From Bacteroides sp. (GTDB lineage Bacteria; Bacteroidota; Bacteroidia; Bacteroidales; Bacteroidaceae), in the NCBI GenBank assembly GCA_017472925.1, contig JAFUNS010000032.1, positions 1-64,000 of the forward strand: DNA of 64,000 nucleotides, in the 5' to 3' direction. The translations under genes and the position numbers were made by a program. Shown in pieces: positions 1 through 8,844 of this stretch; position 1 is the first letter of the stretch; each line of letters begins with the position of its first letter. The notes beneath the pieces were generated by a model, which saw nothing but the letters and a program-made list of their open reading frames with translations, was not told the DNA's origin and searched no databases.

Positions 1-2073
1 GCCAACGGCATCAGCGCCGATTGGAAGACACCGGAGCAAATCAATGTGAAGCCCGTATATACTAAGGAAGACCTCGAAGGCATGGAACACCTCGACTATG
101 TAGCCGGTATTCCTCCTTACCTCCGTGGCCCTTACTCTATGATGTACACTTTCCGTCCTTGGACCATCCGTCAGTATGCCGGATTCTCTACTGCCGAAGA
201 AAGTAACGCATTCTACCGCCGTAACTTGGCATCTGGTCAGAAAGGTCTTTCTGTAGCATTCGACCTTCCTACTCACCGCGGTTACGACCCTGACCACCAA
301 CGTGTAGTGGGTGATGTGGGTAAGGCTGGTGTATCCATCAGTTCACTCGAAAACATGAAGGTTTTGTTCAACGGTATTCCTTTGAACAAGATGTCTGTTT
401 CCATGACCATGAACGGTGCGGTACTCCCGATTATGGCCTTCTACATCAACGCCGGTTTGGAACAAGGCGCCAAGTTGGAAGAAATGGCAGGTACTATCCA
501 GAACGATATCCTGAAGGAATTCATGGTGCGTAATACCTATATTTACCCACCAGCATTCTCTATGAAGATTATCTCTGACATCTTCGAATATACTTCACAG
601 AAGATGCCTAAGTTCAACTCGATTTCTATCTCGGGCTACCACATGCAGGAAGCCGGTGCTACTGCCGACATCGAATTGGCTTACACTTTGGCCGACGGTC
701 TCGAATACCTCCGTGCCGGTGTAGCAGCAGGTATCGACATCGACGCCTTCGCTCCTCGCTTGTCATTCTTCTGGGCGATTGGTATGAACCACTTCATGGA
801 AATTGCCAAGATGCGTGCTGCACGTATGTTGTGGGCGAAGATTGTGAAGCAGTTCAACCCGAAGAACCCGAAGTCATTGGCTCTCCGTACACACTGTCAG
901 ACATCCGGTTGGTCGCTCACTGAACAGGATCCGTTCAACAACGTAGGCCGTACTTGTATCGAAGCGATGGCAGCTGCCCTCGGTCACACTCAGTCGCTCC
1001 ACACCAACGCATTGGACGAAGCGATTGCATTGCCTACCGACTTCTCGGCTCGTATTGCCCGTAACACTCAGATTTACATCCAGGAAGAAACGAACGTCTG
1101 CAAGAACGTGGACCCATGGGGCGGTTCTTACTACGTGGAAGCGTTGACCAACGAATTGGCTCACCGTGCTTGGGAACACATCCAGGAAATCGAAAGCCTC
1201 GGCGGTATGGCGAAGGCTATCGAAACAGGTGTGCCTAAGATGCGTATCGAAGAAGCTGCTGCCCGTACTCAGGCTCGTATCGACTCGGGTGCTCAGACTA
1301 TCGTGGGTACCAACAAGTACCGCCTCGAAAAGGAAGACCCAATCGATATCCTCGAAGTGGACAACACAGCCGTTCGCTTGGAACAGGTAGAAAACTTGAA
1401 GCGCCTGAAGGAAGGCCGCAACGAAGAAGAAGTGAAGAAGGCCCTCGAAGCCATCACCCGTTGCGTGGAAACAGGCGAAGGCAACTTGTTGGAATTGGCC
1501 GTAGAAGCTGCACACGTTCGTGCTACCCTCGGCGAAATCTCCGATGCTTGCGAAAAGATTGTAGGTCGTTATAAAGCAGTAATCAGAACTATTTCAGGCG
1601 TGTACTCATCAGAAAGTAAGAAGGATGCAGATTTCGCACGTGCATGCGAACTCACCGAAGAATTTGCGAAGAAGGAAGGCCGTCGTCCTCGTATCATGAT
1701 TGCCAAAATGGGTCAGGACGGACACGACCGTGGTGCTAAGGTAGTAGCTACAGGTTATGCTGACTGTGGTTTCGACGTGGATATGGGACCGTTGTTCCAG
1801 ACTCCGGAAGAAGCTGCCCGCGATGCCGTAGAAAACGACGTTCACGCAGTAGGTGTATCTTCACTCGCTGCCGGTCACAAGACCTTGATTCCGCAGTTGA
1901 TGGAAGAACTCAAGAAGCTCGGCCGCGAAGACATCCTCGTGTTTGCCGGTGGTGTCATCCCTGCACAGGACTATGACTTCTTGTACCAAGCTGGTGTAGT
2001 AGCCATCTTCGGCCCGGGTACTTCGGTTGCCAAGGCTGCTTGTCAGATTATGGAAATCATGTTGGAAGATTGA
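1..2073 (+). CDS. mutB: Methylmalonyl-CoA mutase large (catalytic) subunit, 5' partial
   Basis: Isomerises succinyl-CoA and (R)-methylmalonyl-CoA using adenosylcobalamin; in gut Bacteroidales this belongs to the succinate-to-propionate route. The reading frame is open from base 1, and GTG at 46 is an internal codon, so the N-terminus lies before the window. The visible ~690 residues hold the substrate-binding TIM-barrel half ([13 protein letters not shown], then [12 protein letters not shown]) and a C-terminal B12-binding domain with the cobalamin ligand motif DGHDRG near nt 1717. The small subunit is expected upstream, outside the window. The MeaB chaperone GTPase for this enzyme is encoded separately near 26.3-27.4 kb. 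Codon use looks strongly biased, as expected for a highly expressed metabolic gene. Confidence 0.97.
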   Translation, partial: ANGISADWKTPEQINVKPVYTKEDLEGMEHLDYVAGIPPYLRGPYSMMYTFRPWTIRQYAGFSTAEESNAFYRRNLASGQKGLSVAFDLPTHRGYDPDHQRVVGDVGKAGVSISSLENMKVLFNGIPLNKMSVSMTMNGAVLPIMAFYINAGLEQGAKLEEMAGTIQNDILKEFMVRNTYIYPPAFSMKIISDIFEYTSQKMPKFNSISISGYHMQEAGATADIELAYTLADGLEYLRAGVAAGIDIDAFAPRLSFFWAIGMNHFMEIAKMRAARMLWAKIVKQFNPKNPKSLALRTHCQTSGWSLTEQDPFNNVGRTCIEAMAAALGHTQSLHTNALDEAIALPTDFSARIARNTQIYIQEETNVCKNVDPWGGSYYVEALTNELAHRAWEHIQEIESLGGMAKAIETGVPKMRIEEAAARTQARIDSGAQTIVGTNKYRLEKEDPIDILEVDNTAVRLEQVENLKRLKEGRNEEEVKKALEAITRCVETGEGNLLELAVEAAHVRATLGEISDACEKIVGRYKAVIRTISGVYSSESKKDADFARACELTEEFAKKEGRRPRIMIAKMGQDGHDRGAKVVATGYADCGFDVDMGPLFQTPEEAARDAVENDVHAVGVSSLAAGHKTLIPQLMEELKKLGREDILVFAGGVIPAQDYDFLYQAGVVAIFGPGTSVAKAACQIMEIMLED

Positions 2074-2098
2074 TTTTTCTGACAATATATAAAAAAGT

Positions 2099-2130
2099 AA
2101 TGGCGACTCTCGATTGAGGGTCGCCATTTA
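2099..2130 (+). terminator. Rho-independent-like terminator after mutB
   Basis: A hairpin with arms GGCGACTCT and AGGGTCGCC (one G-U pair) is followed by a short T-rich stretch. It starts about 26 bases after the mutB stop. Confidence 0.75.
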
Positions 2131-2215
2131 TTATGAAGAAATTCGCCTATTATAAAATAGGAATTCCCCTACCAAGAAATAGGGAAAATCCCAATAATGC
2201 AACAGAAACAACCTC

Positions 2216-2223
2216 TATCTTTG
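2216..2223 (+). promoter_or_regulatory. Bacteroidetes -7 box (TATCTTTG) for the DUF4476 gene
   Basis: TATCTTTG matches TAnnTTTG. The predicted transcript start is near 2230, so the ATG at 2247 is used rather than the in-frame ATG at 2133, which lies upstream of the promoter. No clear -33 TTG is visible. Confidence 0.6.
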
Positions 2224-2246
2224 TACTCAATAAAACTCCAAAGACT

Positions 2247-2654
2247 ATGAAACGAATTTCAAAGACTATCATCATCCTGATTCTGTTTGCATGGATAGGG
2301 AATGGAATTAATGTAGAAGCACAACAACGTCGTCCACATTATGACCGACCAATTAATCGAAGTATCGTTATGAACAAACACGACTTTGAATTTCTATATA
2401 AGATTATCAAACAAAAATCTTTCAAAGATGACCGTTTGGAATTGCTTAGCGTAGGAGTATTGGACAATTATTTCAGTTGCAAACAATGCGTCAAAATCAT
2501 GTCTCTTTGCAGCTTTGATAGTGAAAAACTGAAAGTACTCGATATCATGGCCAAGCACATTGTCGACTTAGAGCATGCTGATTTGATATTGGAATCCTTC
2601 ACGTTTGACTCCAATCGGGAAAAAGCTGCCAAAACATTATTAGATATAAACTAA
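2247..2654 (+). CDS. Small secreted DUF4476-type protein
   Basis: This is a 135-residue protein of unknown function. An N-terminal signal peptide (KRISKTIIILILFAW, cleavage probably after VEAQ) predicts export to the periplasm or cell surface. The mature part contains two short helical repeats of the DUF4476 kind, with the recurring pattern (S/T)FxxD(R/S)xxLxxL around KSFKDDRLELL, CSFDSEKLKVL and FTFDSNREKAA. Start choice: the frame extends back to 2133, but the -7 box at 2216-2223 and the signal peptide both place the start at 2247. It is monocistronic between a terminator and a long repeat-rich gap. The family call rests on the repeat pattern alone. Confidence 0.7.
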   Translation: MKRISKTIIILILFAWIGNGINVEAQQRRPHYDRPINRSIVMNKHDFEFLYKIIKQKSFKDDRLELLSVGVLDNYFSCKQCVKIMSLCSFDSEKLKVLDIMAKHIVDLEHADLILESFTFDSNREKAAKTLLDIN

Positions 2655-2742
2655 CACATCTATCTTCCAATCAACATACATTCACCTCTGCCAGCCAATG
2701 ACAACAGCTTGACATAGCTGTGCAAAAATGTTGGCAGAGTTT

Positions 2743-2786
2743 TGCCAACGGCTTTGCACTATTCTGCCAACAGGTTTGCACCACTC
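2743..2786. repeat. 22-base tandem repeat, two units plus partials
   Basis: Two adjacent 22-base units share TGCCAACnGGnTTTGCACnA (2743-2764 and 2765-2786). A third partial unit (TGCC...) begins at 2787. A copy in the opposite orientation lies just upstream (GTGCAAAAATGTTGGCAGAG, about 2720-2739), so the block can fold on itself. Confidence 0.7.
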
Positions 2787-2910
2787 TGCCATCCTTATGG
2801 CACAACTGGAAGAATAGGAAAGGATTACAAGAGATGCATTATAAAAAGAGGATAAAATGCCACTAAACACATCAAAGCACACGCTTAAAAGCGCGAAAAA
2901 TGGCATTCGT

Positions 2911-2997
2911 GTAGGATAATGTAGGATAAGAACAAGTATCCTACATAAATATATTGTTGATTCTCAACGTCCTATGTAGGTATGTAGGCATGTAGGA
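2911..2997. repeat. TGTAGGAT inverted and tandem repeat cluster
   Basis: GTAGGATA occurs twice in tandem (2911 and 2921). ATGTAGGAT pairs with ATCCTACAT (2919-2927 with 2938-2946). Three ATGTAGGN octamers lie at 2974-2997. The repeated heptamer is far more frequent here than expected by chance and occurs in both orientations. Confidence 0.65.
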
Positions 2998-3088
2998 TGC
3001 TTTCGCAAAAACATTTCGGCATAGAATAAATCGTTAAAGAACTCTAATACTGTACGGAAGTAGGGTCACAAGCTATTCTATTTTTCCT

Positions 3089-3096
3089 TAATTTTG
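3089..3096 (+). promoter_or_regulatory. -7 box (TAATTTTG) for the tolC-emrA-emrB operon
   Basis: TAATTTTG fits TAnnTTTG. The predicted start near 3103 gives a leader of about 180 bases before the ATG at 3283. That leader contains what looks like a worn copy of the GTCATCC palindromic element. Confidence 0.5.
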
Positions 3097-3146
3097 CCGA
3101 AAATTCAAGAAAGATGTTCAATAACGGTTCTACATATACGCTTAAC

Positions 3147-3231
3147 AGCTCGCCCAAGGTCTTTATTTGGGGGAACGAACATCCTTTCAACCAAATCATT
3201 TAGCAGTTGTATTCTGTCACTCAGAATGACA
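3147..3231 (+). repeat. Degenerate GTCATCC-type palindromic element in leader (tentative)
   Basis: The left part GCTCGCCCAAGGTCT resembles CTCGCGAAGGATCT of the copy at 23504, and the right end CAGAATGACA is identical to that copy's end. It is strongly eroded compared with the copies at 41 kb, 44.5 kb and 49.3 kb. Confidence 0.35.
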
Positions 3232-3282
3232 TTTGCAATTGTCTTTCACCAAAACATTAATCACTTATTCAATATTATCAGT

Positions 3283-4596
3283 ATGAGAAAAGCCTATTTT
3301 CTCATAGTGTCGTTTATAGCGTCACTATGTACACAGGTGTGTGCACAGTCGGTTGATACGCAAAGCCTCAGCATCGAACAGATGTTCGAATTGGCCGAAC
3401 AGAACAACAGCCGTATCAAAGCACATACCACAGCCATCAGACAAGCCCAAGAAGGGATAAAGGTAGCCAAGAATGCTTTCCTTCCCTCCATCGATGCATC
3501 GCTCTCCCTATCGCTTAATGGAGACGGGATGGTGATGGATCGGGATTTCAATTACCTGATGAAGGCAGAGATTCCGGAATTCGGTAATAACTTTGTCCTC
3601 GAAGTATCGCAAGTAATCTATGCCGGGGGAGCCATCAGCAGTGGAGTGAAACTATCGGAACTACAAGCACAGATAGCCGCACTTGATGCCGACCGCAACC
3701 GTCAGGAAGTACGTTTCTTAATCGTAGGGAATTACCTGGAACTTTGCAAGTTGGAAAATCAGCTGAAGGTTTTCGAAAGCCATATCATCCAAACCGAAAA
3801 GGTACTGAAGGATATGAGTATCCACCACGAACAGGGAACGGCCCTTCACAATGACATCACCCGTTACGAACTTCAGTTGCAGAATCTGAACTACACAAAG
3901 ATCCAACTATTGAATGCCAAACAAATACTGAACAATCAGTTGACCACCACTTTGGGACTTCCGCAAACAACTTGCATCCGTTCGGGTGAAATCCACATCA
4001 GCCAACTGGCCGACAAAGATTCTATTGCTTGGCAAAACGAAGCGTTACTCTCGGCTATTCCCATCAAGATGGCCGAAACGGCTATCCGTATGAGTGAGCA
4101 GAAAAAGAAACTTTCCCATTCCGACCGTTTACCTAAAGTGGCCTTGTTTGCCATGAACAACCTGACAGGTCCGGTAACCATCGAAATACCGGCACTCGAC
4201 AATAACTTTAACTATTGGGCGGTAGGTGTAGGCATCAAGTATAACATCGGCAATCTCTTCAAGGCGAACAAAAAAGTGAAAGCCGACAAACTCGGTATTC
4301 AGAAGGCGCAAGAGGAAATGCAAGTGGCACAAGAACAAATCATGTTGGGTATGCAGGCCGCTCACATCAAATACAAGGAAGCATACACCTTACTCAAGAC
4401 CAAGGAGAAAAGCGTGGAACTTGCCACTCAAAACTACGATGTGGTGAATTACCGCTACACCAACGACCTGGCTTTGATAACCGATTTACTCGACGCCTCT
4501 TCGCAAAAGTTAAATGCAGAACTGGAGGAAGTCAATGCCCGTATCAACATACTATATAATTATTACAAATTACACTATATTTCTGGAACTCTCTAA
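3283..4596 (+). CDS. TolC-family outer-membrane efflux protein
   Basis: Outer-membrane channel of a tripartite efflux pump, 437 residues. A signal peptide (KAYFLIVSFIASLCTQVCAQ) precedes the OEP domain, and long alpha-helical stretches such as LDADRNRQEVRFLIVGNYLE and the C-terminal YNYYKLHYISGTL are typical of TolC-like proteins. The frame is open upstream to 3094, but the signal peptide begins at the ATG at 3283. It is the first gene of an operon with an EmrA-like adaptor 11 bases downstream and an EmrB-like inner-membrane transporter, the classic order for a three-part exporter. The substrate cannot be read from the sequence. Confidence 0.9.
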   Translation: MRKAYFLIVSFIASLCTQVCAQSVDTQSLSIEQMFELAEQNNSRIKAHTTAIRQAQEGIKVAKNAFLPSIDASLSLSLNGDGMVMDRDFNYLMKAEIPEFGNNFVLEVSQVIYAGGAISSGVKLSELQAQIAALDADRNRQEVRFLIVGNYLELCKLENQLKVFESHIIQTEKVLKDMSIHHEQGTALHNDITRYELQLQNLNYTKIQLLNAKQILNNQLTTTLGLPQTTCIRSGEIHISQLADKDSIAWQNEALLSAIPIKMAETAIRMSEQKKKLSHSDRLPKVALFAMNNLTGPVTIEIPALDNNFNYWAVGVGIKYNIGNLFKANKKVKADKLGIQKAQEEMQVAQEQIMLGMQAAHIKYKEAYTLLKTKEKSVELATQNYDVVNYRYTNDLALITDLLDASSQKLNAELEEVNARINILYNYYKLHYISGTL

Positions 4597-4607
4597 AACC
4601 TCATATT

Positions 4608-5639
4608 ATGGACAAGAAAAGAAAAAAGATAATCGCCAACATTGTTATCATCGCATTCATCCTTTGTGGTATCTGCTGGATTGCCTCCCTATTCATCCAC
4701 ATTGGAGGAGAATATACCAACAATGCCCAGATACGTCAAAACATTGTACCCGTCGCCGCTCGTGTACAAGGATTCATCAAGGAAATCCGCTTTGAAGAAT
4801 TCCAGCCGATTGAGAAAGGCGACACCTTGGTACTCATCGAAGATAGTGAATATCGGTTGCGATTGGCCCAAGCCAAGGCCGACTACCAAAACGCATTGGT
4901 AGGAAAATCGGCTATGGAAACCGGTATCTCTACCATTCAAAACAATCTTTCGGTTACCGATGCCAGTATGCAGGAAGTGGAAATCCTGATGAAGAATGCC
5001 GAGGCCGATTACAACCGTTTCAAGGTATTGATGGAGAACAAGGCCGTAACCCGCCAACAATTCGAAGGCATACAGACCAAATACGAATCGTTGAAGGCCA
5101 AGTTGGAAACCATGAAACGCCAGAAACAAAGCACCCGTTTGGTAAAGAACGAACAAACCCAACGTCTGGAACAGAACGAACTGCGTATTGAAGTGGCCAA
5201 AGCAGCCCTCGACTTAGCCCAACTGAATCTATCGTATACCGTTATATTGGCTCCTTGTAACGGTACAATGTCACGAAAGACTATTCAAGTAGGCGAACTG
5301 ATGATGCCAGGCAAGCCCTTATTTTCCGTAATAGACAATAGCAGCAAATGGGTAATTGCCAACTACCGCGAGACCCAACGAGAAAACATCCATGTAGGCG
5401 ACAAAGTTGAAATCGAAGTCGATGCATTCCCAAGCACAACGTTAGAGGGGAAAGTGGAAGCCATTTCCAATGCTACCGGTGCACAATATTCTGTTTCATC
5501 GCCCGACAATTCGGCCGGCAACTTTGTAAAGGTAGAACAACGCATCCCTGTAAAGATTATCTTTACTGACAATAACGACCCGAAGATATTGGAACAACTC
5601 GGATCGGGTATGAATGTAGAATGTAAAGTACTGAACTGA
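4608..5639 (+). CDS. HlyD/EmrA-family periplasmic adaptor protein
   Basis: Membrane-fusion protein of 343 residues linking the EmrB-like transporter to the TolC-like channel. One N-terminal membrane anchor (about residues 8-28) is followed by the lipoyl half-motif (VQGFIKEIRFEEFQPIEKGD), a long coiled-coil hairpin (about 75-195) and the second lipoyl/beta-barrel part (LNLSYTVILAPCNGTMSRK). EmrA-type adaptors usually pair with DHA2 MFS pumps, which matches the next gene; their coding regions are separated by one base. The translation ends at VECKVLN without the longer C-terminal extension of MacA/AcrA relatives. Confidence 0.92.
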   Translation: MDKKRKKIIANIVIIAFILCGICWIASLFIHIGGEYTNNAQIRQNIVPVAARVQGFIKEIRFEEFQPIEKGDTLVLIEDSEYRLRLAQAKADYQNALVGKSAMETGISTIQNNLSVTDASMQEVEILMKNAEADYNRFKVLMENKAVTRQQFEGIQTKYESLKAKLETMKRQKQSTRLVKNEQTQRLEQNELRIEVAKAALDLAQLNLSYTVILAPCNGTMSRKTIQVGELMMPGKPLFSVIDNSSKWVIANYRETQRENIHVGDKVEIEVDAFPSTTLEGKVEAISNATGAQYSVSSPDNSAGNFVKVEQRIPVKIIFTDNNDPKILEQLGSGMNVECKVLN

Positions 5640-5640
5640 T

Positions 5641-7200
5641 ATGGCTTGGCAACAAGGACCTTTCCGTTTCATGACGTTCAAGGAGTGGGTACCCGACAAG
5701 TACCGTTTCTGGGTATACATACTATTCCTCGTGGCTTTTCAGTTCTCGAACGGCATGTACTTTACCGCCATGAGTCAGATGCAAGGCGAAATATCCATCA
5801 CCATGAACGATGTGAAGATGATGAGCCATGCCGTACTTATCGGACTTACCCTCTACTTCCCGCTGGCCTTCCGCTTGAAGTTCTGTTTCACCAACCGGAC
5901 TTCCTTGATAATCGCAGCCACGGGATTGGTGGTATGTAACCTCATCGTACCCTATATCGACCAACCGTTTCTATTGGTTGTATTAGGCTTTGTGGCCGGT
6001 TTCTTTCGCTTGTATGGTACCTTTGAATGTTTCTCAAACATATTGCCGAAGATTACACCGACCTACAACTATCCCGTATTCCTGTCGTTTGTATTCTTCG
6101 TGGTATTGGGAGTCATTCATGTATTCGATGCCATCAGCATGCAGATTATCTATTATTATGATTGGCAACACTTGCATATGTTGGCTATCGGCCTATTATT
6201 GATAGTGATTCTTTTGGCAAGCATATTGATGCGACCTTTCCGGGCCATGCCGAAAATGCCTTTATTCGGTATAGATTGGTTAGGTATGATATTATGGGCC
6301 ATTTTTATTCTATCGGCTATCTTTGTTGTTCAATACGGTTATCAACTCGATTGGTTCCATTCACCTTATATTCGTATAGCTATGGGAGCTACTTGCATCT
6401 CGTTAGGATTCAACATAGCCCGAATGAACTACATCCGCCATCCATTCTTGGAGATTGCCGCATTCCGAGTGAACAACCTCACCCACCTGTTGTTGGCCTT
6501 CCTGTTCTTAGCGATTCTATTGGCCTCAAAGAATACATTACAAAACACTTATACAGGTGGTGTATTGCATTGGGATGCCCTCAATCTCAGCAAACTCAAA
6601 TGGTTTGAATTCTTAGGTTCTTTGTTAGGAGCCGGATTCTCATGGTATGCGCTTATCCGTTTGAAATGGTCGCATAAGTTAATCACCTTCATTGGTTTCG
6701 CTATGATTTTGATATATGTAGCTTCCATGTATTTCTTGGTCACTCCTTATACCAACATCGAAAAGCTTTACCTACCATTGATGTGTTGCGGGTTCGGACA
6801 TTTGGCCATCTTTATCGCCTTGACCGTCTATATTCAAGCTACCGCTCCGTTCAAGAACTATTTCCAAGTGCTCTGTATCTTAGGATTTGTACGTACCGGA
6901 ATCGGTTCACCGATTGGAGATGCCATTTACCAACAAGGGATTACCGGCTTAATGAACAAACATCTGGCTGAAATAGGCAATCAGGTAAATATCGGACTAT
7001 TGAATTCGATGGAACAATTAGGACATATCGGTACCGAAGCGATGGTTTCTACTATACGAGAATTATATGGTTATACTTTTATCTTCGGTATAGGAGTACT
7101 GGTCCTTTTAGCTGGCAGTAGATTCAAGAAGCATGTAAAGAAGCCTATTCCTTCCTTACGATTGTTGTATACTCTATTATCAAAAAAGCGTTCCATTTAA
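5641..7200 (+). CDS. EmrB/DHA2-like MFS inner-membrane transporter
   Basis: Polytopic protein of 519 residues with about 14 predicted membrane helices, encoded one base after the adaptor gene. Position and topology identify it as the MFS pump of this operon. The usual family signatures are weak: no clear motif A (GxLaDrxGrkxxL) after helix 2 and no G-P-rich antiporter motif C in helix 5. It therefore belongs to the divergent Bacteroidetes branch of EmrB-like proteins. The likely role is proton-driven export of drugs, fatty acids, bile compounds or siderophore-like molecules. Coding ends at 7200 with no evident hairpin terminator. Confidence 0.85.
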   Translation: MAWQQGPFRFMTFKEWVPDKYRFWVYILFLVAFQFSNGMYFTAMSQMQGEISITMNDVKMMSHAVLIGLTLYFPLAFRLKFCFTNRTSLIIAATGLVVCNLIVPYIDQPFLLVVLGFVAGFFRLYGTFECFSNILPKITPTYNYPVFLSFVFFVVLGVIHVFDAISMQIIYYYDWQHLHMLAIGLLLIVILLASILMRPFRAMPKMPLFGIDWLGMILWAIFILSAIFVVQYGYQLDWFHSPYIRIAMGATCISLGFNIARMNYIRHPFLEIAAFRVNNLTHLLLAFLFLAILLASKNTLQNTYTGGVLHWDALNLSKLKWFEFLGSLLGAGFSWYALIRLKWSHKLITFIGFAMILIYVASMYFLVTPYTNIEKLYLPLMCCGFGHLAIFIALTVYIQATAPFKNYFQVLCILGFVRTGIGSPIGDAIYQQGITGLMNKHLAEIGNQVNIGLLNSMEQLGHIGTEAMVSTIRELYGYTFIFGIGVLVLLAGSRFKKHVKKPIPSLRLLYTLLSKKRSI

Positions 7201-7243
7201 TATGAATTAATACATTATTCATAAATTGTAACCAAATAACTCT

Positions 7244-7251
7244 TACCTTTG
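7244..7251 (+). promoter_or_regulatory. -33/-7 promoter (TTG...TACCTTTG)
   Basis: TACCTTTG matches TAnnTTTG, and a TTG at 7226-7228 sits close to position -33 for a start near 7258. It directs transcription into a small open frame beginning 5 bases later, supporting that frame as a gene. Confidence 0.6.
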
Positions 7252-7262
7252 TATTCAAATCA

Positions 7263-7631
7263 ATGGACATGGAATATTTTAGGTATCAAATAGTGACGAG
7301 AATAACAGCAGTTCTACTGACTGTTATTCTCCAACTTGACATCCTTGATTATCTTACTTCCACCCATTTCCCCTTACCCACCCAAACAACTACAGAACAA
7401 ACGGTTCAAGATGCAGATGATGTTCAAGAGGAAAGTGATGATACAAGTTTATCACTACAACATTCCAGAGCCATCCAGAAAAGCCGAATACGGGAGATGG
7501 TTTGCCTACAAAATGGTTTAAATATACCTATTTTACACCTTTTACAAGTCCGTTCCCATACAAATTGCATCAATGCCATCTGGCAGGAAACTTGCCCATT
7601 ACGGACTTTATTCTGTGTATTCCGAATTTAG
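7263..7631 (+). CDS. Small hypothetical protein with N-terminal hydrophobic segment
   Basis: A 122-residue frame that I do not recognise. It starts with a hydrophobic segment (ITAVLLTVILQLDILDYL, about residues 14-31), followed by an acidic Thr/Ser-rich stretch (TTTEQTVQDADDVQEESDD). A cysteine-containing tail ends in FCVFRI. Support for reality is a well-placed -33/-7 promoter immediately upstream, its fit between two real genes, and no competing frame. An ATG six bases in (7269) is an alternative start. It may be a small membrane or secreted protein. Confidence 0.5.
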   Translation: MDMEYFRYQIVTRITAVLLTVILQLDILDYLTSTHFPLPTQTTTEQTVQDADDVQEESDDTSLSLQHSRAIQKSRIREMVCLQNGLNIPILHLLQVRSHTNCINAIWQETCPLRTLFCVFRI

Positions 7632-7733
7632 CCCATCTTTTCAGACTATCCTATAGTCCGTACTTATCCTATTTTTTTTATCACTAATCATTCACATGCC
7701 GATACAATTAGTTTATCGGCCTAAATTTATTTT

Positions 7734-8780
7734 ATGGGACTCGTAATATTTTATTTGTTATTGGCACTTTCTGTGTCATTCTTATGTTCGGTACTCGAAG
7801 CCGTATTACTTTCTACTCCTATTTCTTTTATCACCATGAAAGAGCAGGAAGGAGTCAAGAATGCTCCACTTATGAAACGTCTGAAACAAGACATCGACAA
7901 GCCGATTTCGGCCATTCTATCACTGAATACCATTGCTCATACCGTAGGTTCTGCGGGAGTGGGTGCCGAAGCTGTCAAAGTTTTCGGTGATGCGTATTTT
8001 GGTGTCATATCTGCTGTATTGACTATACTAATATTAGTAGTATCGGAAATTATCCCTAAAACAATCGGTTCTTACTATTGGCGGCAGTTGGCCATGTCTA
8101 CTGTGCCCATCATTCGAGGTATGATCTTTATCAGCTATCCGTTGGTATGGTTATCCGAATGGATTACCAAATTGGTGGCATCCAAACAACAGCCCGTTTC
8201 CGTCAGTCGTGAAGAAGTGTCGGCCATGGTCAGTGTAGGTACACAAGAGGGTGTTTTCGAAAGCAACGAAAGCAAAATGATTCAGAACTTGTTCAAGCTG
8301 AACAGCATCACACTTTATGAAATCATGACCCCTCGAACGGTAGCCATCACAGCATCCGAGAAAACCAAGCTCAAGGAATTCTACGGCAACCAAATGCACC
8401 GTATTTATTCACGTATTCCTGTTTACGATGACAATCCTGACTTCATTACCGGCTTTGTCCTTAAACAAACCGTGCTCGAAGAACTGGCCGACGACCATTT
8501 CGACAAGCAATTAAAGGATGTCCGTCGTCCTATATTGGCTTACAACGAGGATGCTTTGGTAAGTGATGTCTGGGAAGAAATGCTGAAGAAGAAAGAGCAC
8601 ATAGCCCAGGTGCAGAATGAATATGGTTGCTTCTTGGGTATTGTTACCATGGAAGACATTATAGAAACCATCATCGGTCAAGAGATTGTCGACGAAAGTG
8701 ATACCGTAGTAGACCTACAAGCCTATGCCCGTGAGAAATGGCAACGGGCACAACGCTTCAAAAAAGGATTCAAATCCTAA
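7734..8780 (+). CDS. CNNM-domain (DUF21) / CBS-pair membrane protein
   Basis: A 348-residue member of the CNNM/CorC (hemolysin-C-like) family, usually linked to divalent cation (Mg2+/Co2+) efflux. The N-terminal DUF21 transmembrane domain covers about residues 1-135 (LSVSFLCSVLEAVLLSTP, and IIPKTIGSYYWRQLA). A CBS pair follows from about residue 197 (IMTPRTVAI) to about 325 (TMEDIIETIIGQEIVDE). It lacks the C-terminal CorC_HlyC domain of ~80 residues found in longer relatives of about 420-440 residues. It stands alone, followed by a strong bidirectional terminator. Transport by this protein itself is inferred from the family. Confidence 0.88.
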   Translation: MGLVIFYLLLALSVSFLCSVLEAVLLSTPISFITMKEQEGVKNAPLMKRLKQDIDKPISAILSLNTIAHTVGSAGVGAEAVKVFGDAYFGVISAVLTILILVVSEIIPKTIGSYYWRQLAMSTVPIIRGMIFISYPLVWLSEWITKLVASKQQPVSVSREEVSAMVSVGTQEGVFESNESKMIQNLFKLNSITLYEIMTPRTVAITASEKTKLKEFYGNQMHRIYSRIPVYDDNPDFITGFVLKQTVLEELADDHFDKQLKDVRRPILAYNEDALVSDVWEEMLKKKEHIAQVQNEYGCFLGIVTMEDIIETIIGQEIVDESDTVVDLQAYAREKWQRAQRFKKGFKS

Positions 8781-8790
8781 CTAAATCCAT

Positions 8791-8825
8791 AAAAAAACTC
8801 CTTGAAAAATTTCAAGGAGTTTTTT
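8791..8825. terminator. Bidirectional terminator between convergent genes
   Basis: Arms AAAACTCCTTGAAA and TTTCAAGGAGTTTT are flanked by an A run and a T run, so it can end both the CNNM gene (+) and the DASS transporter gene (-). Confidence 0.9.
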
Positions 8826-8844
8826 ATAATTATGATGGAATAGA

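Larger units (their letters stand above)
2655..3088. other. Repeat-rich intergenic region, no gene seen
   Basis: About 430 bases without a convincing coding region on either strand. It carries a 22-base tandem repeat with an inverted partial copy (2722-2790), a 9-bp inverted repeat ATGTAGGAT/ATCCTACAT (2919-2946) and three tandem ATGTAGGN octamers (2974-2997). A -7 box for the downstream efflux operon closes the region. Confidence 0.6.

Noticed and set aside
2682-2906. Minus-strand open frame in the repeat-rich gap
   Set aside because: It is a translation of the tandem repeats, without promoter or conserved domain.
2743-2997. Possible CRISPR array
   Set aside because: The repeat units are adjacent, not separated by unique spacers of constant length, and no cas genes are in the window.
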